This document shows positions 61,149 to 64,000 of a stretch of 64,000 bases of DNA, piece after piece. The stretch's first letter is position 1; each line of letters starts with the position of its first letter. The translations under genes and the position numbers were made by a program. The notes under the pieces were generated by a model. The model worked only from the letters and a program-made list of their open reading frames with translations, was not told the DNA's origin and searched no databases. This stretch comes from JABSSA01 sp039984715 (GTDB taxonomy: Bacteria; Pseudomonadota; Alphaproteobacteria; Rhodobacterales; Rhodobacteraceae): the NCBI GenBank assembly GCA_039984715.1, contig JBDWUA010000001.1, forward strand, positions 62,001-126,000, read 5' to 3'.

Positions 61149-63764
61149 ATGGACTTATCGAAGTTCACGGAGCGTTCGCGTGGCTTTGTGCAAGCGGCAC
61201 AAACCATTGCAATGCGGGAAAGCCACCAAAGGCTAATGCCCGAACACATCCTGAAAGCACTGATTGACGATGACCAAGGTTTGGCGGGCAATCTGATCAA
61301 CCGATCAGGGGGCGATGCTCAGCGTGTGGCGTCTTATGTCGATCAAGCGGTGGGAAAGCTGCCAAAGGTCACGGGTGACGCGGCGCAGGTCTATTTGGAC
61401 AATGCGACGACCAAAGTTCTGACCGAGGCCGAAACACTTGCGAACAAAGCAGGCGATAGTTTTGTGCCTGTTGAGCGTCTGTTGATGGCTTTGGTTATGG
61501 TCAAATCAGCGGCCAAAGACGCGTTGGTTGCTGGAACAGTGACAGCGCAAGGTTTGAACGCTGCTATAAACGACATTCGCAAAGGGCGCACAGCCGACAC
61601 TGCAAGTGCGGAAGAAGGGTATGATGCCCTGAAGAAGTTCGCGATGGATCTGACTGAACGTGCTGAAGCAGGTAAAATTGATCCGATCATTGGCCGTGAC
61701 GAAGAAATTCGACGCGCGATGCAAGTGTTGTCTCGGCGTACGAAAAACAACCCTGTTTTGATCGGTGAGCCAGGCGTCGGTAAAACTGCGATTGCCGAAG
61801 GGTTGGCATTGCGTATCGTCAATGGTGATGTCCCGGAATCTTTGCAAAACAAACGATTGCTGGCCTTGGATATGGGCGCGCTGATCGCTGGTGCAAAGTA
61901 TCGCGGTGAATTCGAAGAACGTTTGAAAGCGGTCTTGAACGAAGTCACTGCTGCCGCTGGCCAAGTCATCTTGTTCATTGATGAAATGCACACTCTGGTC
62001 GGGGCAGGTAAAACAGATGGAGCCATGGATGCGGCGAACCTGATCAAACCGGCTTTGGCACGAGGTGAGTTGCATTGTGTGGGCGCGACAACGCTGGATG
62101 AATATCGCAAATACGTCGAAAAAGACGCAGCCTTGGCGCGTCGCTTTCAGCCTGTGATCATTTCCGAACCAACGGTCGAAGACACGATCAGCATCTTGCG
62201 TGGCATCAAGGAAAAATACGAACTGCACCATGGTGTGCGCGTGTCCGACAGCGCATTGGTTGCGGCCGCAACGCTAAGCCATCGTTACATTACGGATCGG
62301 TTTTTGCCGGACAAAGCCATTGATTTGATGGACGAAGCCGCCAGCCGTTTGCGCATGGAAGTGGACAGCAAACCTGAAGAGCTGGACGCCTTGGATCGCC
62401 AGATTCTGCAAATGCAGATCGAGGTTGAAGCTTTGAAGTTGGAAGACGATTCCGCATCAAAAGACCGCTTTGCCTCGCTTGAAAAAGAGTTGAGCAATTT
62501 GCAGGACCAATCCGCCCAACTGACGGCGCAATGGCAGGCCGAGCGTGACAAGCTAGCAGGTGCGCGTGATATCAAAGAGCAATTGGACCGTTCCCGTGCC
62601 GAGCTTGAGATCGCAAAGCGTGACGGCAACTTAGGGCGTGCTGGTGAATTGTCTTATGGCGTCATACCGCAGCTTGAAAAGCAATTGATTGCGGCGGAAT
62701 CTGGTGAAAGCGACGTCATGGTCGAAGAAGCCGTGCGTCCCGAACAGATTGCGGCAGTGGTTGAACGCTGGACCGGAATTCCAACGTCAAAGATGCTGGA
62801 AGGTGAACGCGAAAAGTTATTGCGGATGGAAGACGATCTGCATCGTCGTGTCATCGGTCAGAACGCTGCTGTGACGGCTGTGTCCAACGCCGTGCGCCGT
62901 GCGCGTGCCGGTCTAAATGACGAAAATCGCCCACTTGGGTCATTCCTCTTTCTTGGGCCAACAGGTGTCGGGAAAACTGAACTGACCAAAGCCGTGGCAG
63001 AATTCCTGTTCGATGATGACAATGCGATGGTTCGTGTCGACATGTCTGAGTTCATGGAAAAACATGCGGTTGCGCGCCTGATTGGTGCGCCTCCGGGATA
63101 TGTTGGATATGACGAAGGCGGAGTGTTGACCGAAGCCGTGCGTCGCAGGCCGTATCAAGTGGTTCTGTTTGATGAAGTTGAAAAGGCGCACCCTGATGTC
63201 TTTAACGTGCTTTTGCAGGTGCTTGACGACGGTGTTTTGACGGATGGTCAGGGGCGTACTGTTGATTTCAAACAGACATTGATCATTCTGACGTCAAACC
63301 TTGGGTCGCAAGCGCTGAGTGAATTGCCAGAGGGCGAGGATTCTGCGCAAGCGCAACGCGATGTCATGGATGCGGTTCGGGCACATTTCCGTCCCGAATT
63401 TTTGAACCGCCTCGACGAGACGATCATATTCGATCGCCTTGCCCGAGAAGATATGGATGACATCGTCGATATCCAGATTGGGCGCTTGCTCAAACGGTTG
63501 GCGGCTCGAAAAATCGTGCTGGATCTTGATAACGGGGCACGACAATGGTTGGCCGACGAAGGGTACGACCCCGTTTTTGGGGCCCGACCTCTCAAGCGTG
63601 TTATTCAATCGGCGTTACAAAACCCATTGGCAGAAATGATACTGTCGGGGGATGTGAAGGACGGCGAGGTCATCTCAGTCGAAGCCGGATCTGACGGGCT
63701 TCTTATTGGGGATCGTGTCAGTTCGACGAACCGACCAAGGCCAGATGATGCGGTCGTGCACTAA
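61149..63764 (+). CDS. clpB: ATP-dependent disaggregase ClpB
   Basis: An 871-residue Hsp100 chaperone that re-solubilises aggregated proteins together with DnaK. The N-domain comes first, then AAA1 with GEPGVGKT (near 205) and its Walker B (ILFIDEMH), the long coiled-coil M-domain (about 400-520), and AAA2 with GPTGVGKT (near 602) and its Walker B (VLFDEVEKAHPDV). The ribosome-binding site is AAAAGGAG. Expression should be heat-induced from a sigma-32-like promoter upstream. An intrinsic terminator follows. Confidence 0.97.
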   Translation: MDLSKFTERSRGFVQAAQTIAMRESHQRLMPEHILKALIDDDQGLAGNLINRSGGDAQRVASYVDQAVGKLPKVTGDAAQVYLDNATTKVLTEAETLANKAGDSFVPVERLLMALVMVKSAAKDALVAGTVTAQGLNAAINDIRKGRTADTASAEEGYDALKKFAMDLTERAEAGKIDPIIGRDEEIRRAMQVLSRRTKNNPVLIGEPGVGKTAIAEGLALRIVNGDVPESLQNKRLLALDMGALIAGAKYRGEFEERLKAVLNEVTAAAGQVILFIDEMHTLVGAGKTDGAMDAANLIKPALARGELHCVGATTLDEYRKYVEKDAALARRFQPVIISEPTVEDTISILRGIKEKYELHHGVRVSDSALVAAATLSHRYITDRFLPDKAIDLMDEAASRLRMEVDSKPEELDALDRQILQMQIEVEALKLEDDSASKDRFASLEKELSNLQDQSAQLTAQWQAERDKLAGARDIKEQLDRSRAELEIAKRDGNLGRAGELSYGVIPQLEKQLIAAESGESDVMVEEAVRPEQIAAVVERWTGIPTSKMLEGEREKLLRMEDDLHRRVIGQNAAVTAVSNAVRRARAGLNDENRPLGSFLFLGPTGVGKTELTKAVAEFLFDDDNAMVRVDMSEFMEKHAVARLIGAPPGYVGYDEGGVLTEAVRRRPYQVVLFDEVEKAHPDVFNVLLQVLDDGVLTDGQGRTVDFKQTLIILTSNLGSQALSELPEGEDSAQAQRDVMDAVRAHFRPEFLNRLDETIIFDRLAREDMDDIVDIQIGRLLKRLAARKIVLDLDNGARQWLADEGYDPVFGARPLKRVIQSALQNPLAEMILSGDVKDGEVISVEAGSDGLLIGDRVSSTNRPRPDDAVVH

Positions 63765-63777
63765 AGATACAAACGAA

Positions 63778-63802
63778 GGGCGCCGGAATAAGGCGCCCTT
63801 TT
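63778..63802 (+). terminator. intrinsic terminator of clpB
   Basis: GGGCGCC pairs perfectly with GGCGCCC around a 7-nt loop and runs into TTTTC, 13 nt after the clpB stop codon. Confidence 0.9.
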
Positions 63803-64000
63803 CGCATCTCAGAGGCAAGACCACAGGGTCTCAGAGCTTTCAATCACGACAATTTCAGAACGCGTTCCTTCAAAAGCGCAAAGCGCGATCTATCTTGATG
63901 ATTTGACAGGAAGCCTAGCTCAGATCACTGTATCGCACTGGAGCCTTGCGACACAGCTGAACGATACGGCGCTAAGGCAGACATTAATGTTCGGGGTGGA
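63803..64000. other. window end, no gene assignable
   Basis: The last 198 bp follow the clpB terminator. Open frames on the minus strand run in from the window edge and stop near 63920-63930, so the C-terminus of a gene convergent with clpB is possible. The visible part is too short to identify. Confidence 0.3.

Noticed and set aside
61391..62231. Two overlapping antisense frames of about 240 residues in clpB
   Set aside because: Both are Ser/Arg- or Phe-rich shadows of a strongly conserved gene.

Overview
The window is a chromosomal segment of an alphaproteobacterium, almost certainly a marine Rhodobacterales (Roseobacter-group) species. The pointers are an Mcl1-type malyl-CoA lyase, a deoC + ALDH16 pair, the order rsmB / heparinase-like / purH / lspA / DUF3035 / M16-M16, a TIGR02300 'FYDLN' protein beside tRNA-Ala, a zinc-free L36, and two large RTX exoproteins. 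Nearly all of it is densely packed coding sequence. I see no insertion sequence, prophage, integrase or CRISPR array.

Layout. (1) 1-4.6 kb: ureide/urate catabolism. A minus-strand operon (fused allantoinase/OHCU decarboxylase, AllE, AllA, NCS2 permease) runs divergently from HIU hydrolase. Urate oxidase and allantoate amidohydrolase are not in the window. (2) 4.6-7.7 kb: DUF4173 membrane protein plus an OmpR-type regulator and histidine kinase. (3) 7.8-11.3 kb: deoC and an ALDH16-type double aldehyde dehydrogenase. (4) 11.4-20.1 kb: a catalytic/non-catalytic M16 protease pair, a lipoprotein and lspA, purH, a heparinase-like protein, rsmB, and a DUF1674 protein on the other strand. (5) 20.1-29.3 kb: a TIM-barrel isomerase and hydroxyacid dehydrogenase, rmuC-mutL, accA, LysE exporter with divergent Lrp regulator, DUF302 protein, malyl-CoA lyase.

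(6) 29.5-36.3 kb: a D-glutamate/D-amino-acid operon (dgcN, dgcA, D-amino-acid aminotransferase), then a NarL-type response regulator divergent from a periplasmic SUOX-like protein and a PAS-HK-REC-HPt hybrid kinase. (7) 36.3-41.2 kb: DUF1244 protein, pyk, a small membrane protein, a PEP-mutase-like protein overlapping ada, rpmI-rplT. (8) 41.2-48.8 kb: two divergent RTX genes, a serralysin-like metalloprotease and a P-domain/CARDB/lipase protein, around a 644-bp spacer with a perfect CtrA-type box. No type I secretion genes are present. (9) 49.1-60.4 kb: tRNA-Ala, TIGR02300 protein, YgjP-like protein, GntR regulator, NTF2-FMO fusion, YghU, methyltransferase, rpmJ, tRNA-Val, N-formylglutamate amidohydrolase, dinB, NUDIX protein, Hint protein, pyrF. 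(10) 60.6-64 kb: a small conserved-looking protein and clpB, which has a sigma-32-like promoter.

The most interesting pieces are the divergent RTX pair with its CtrA-like site, the D-glutamate operon with its AT-rich dyad and neighbouring sensor cluster, the ALDH16/deoC pair bridged by a tiny ORF, the LacI-type operator before pyk, and an unexplained small ORF and hairpin near 59.5 kb. I did not find a clearly new multi-gene system. The RTX pair and the SUOX-like/hybrid-kinase cluster are the least explained. All calls rest on reading the sequence and on recognising families from memory; no database search was run.
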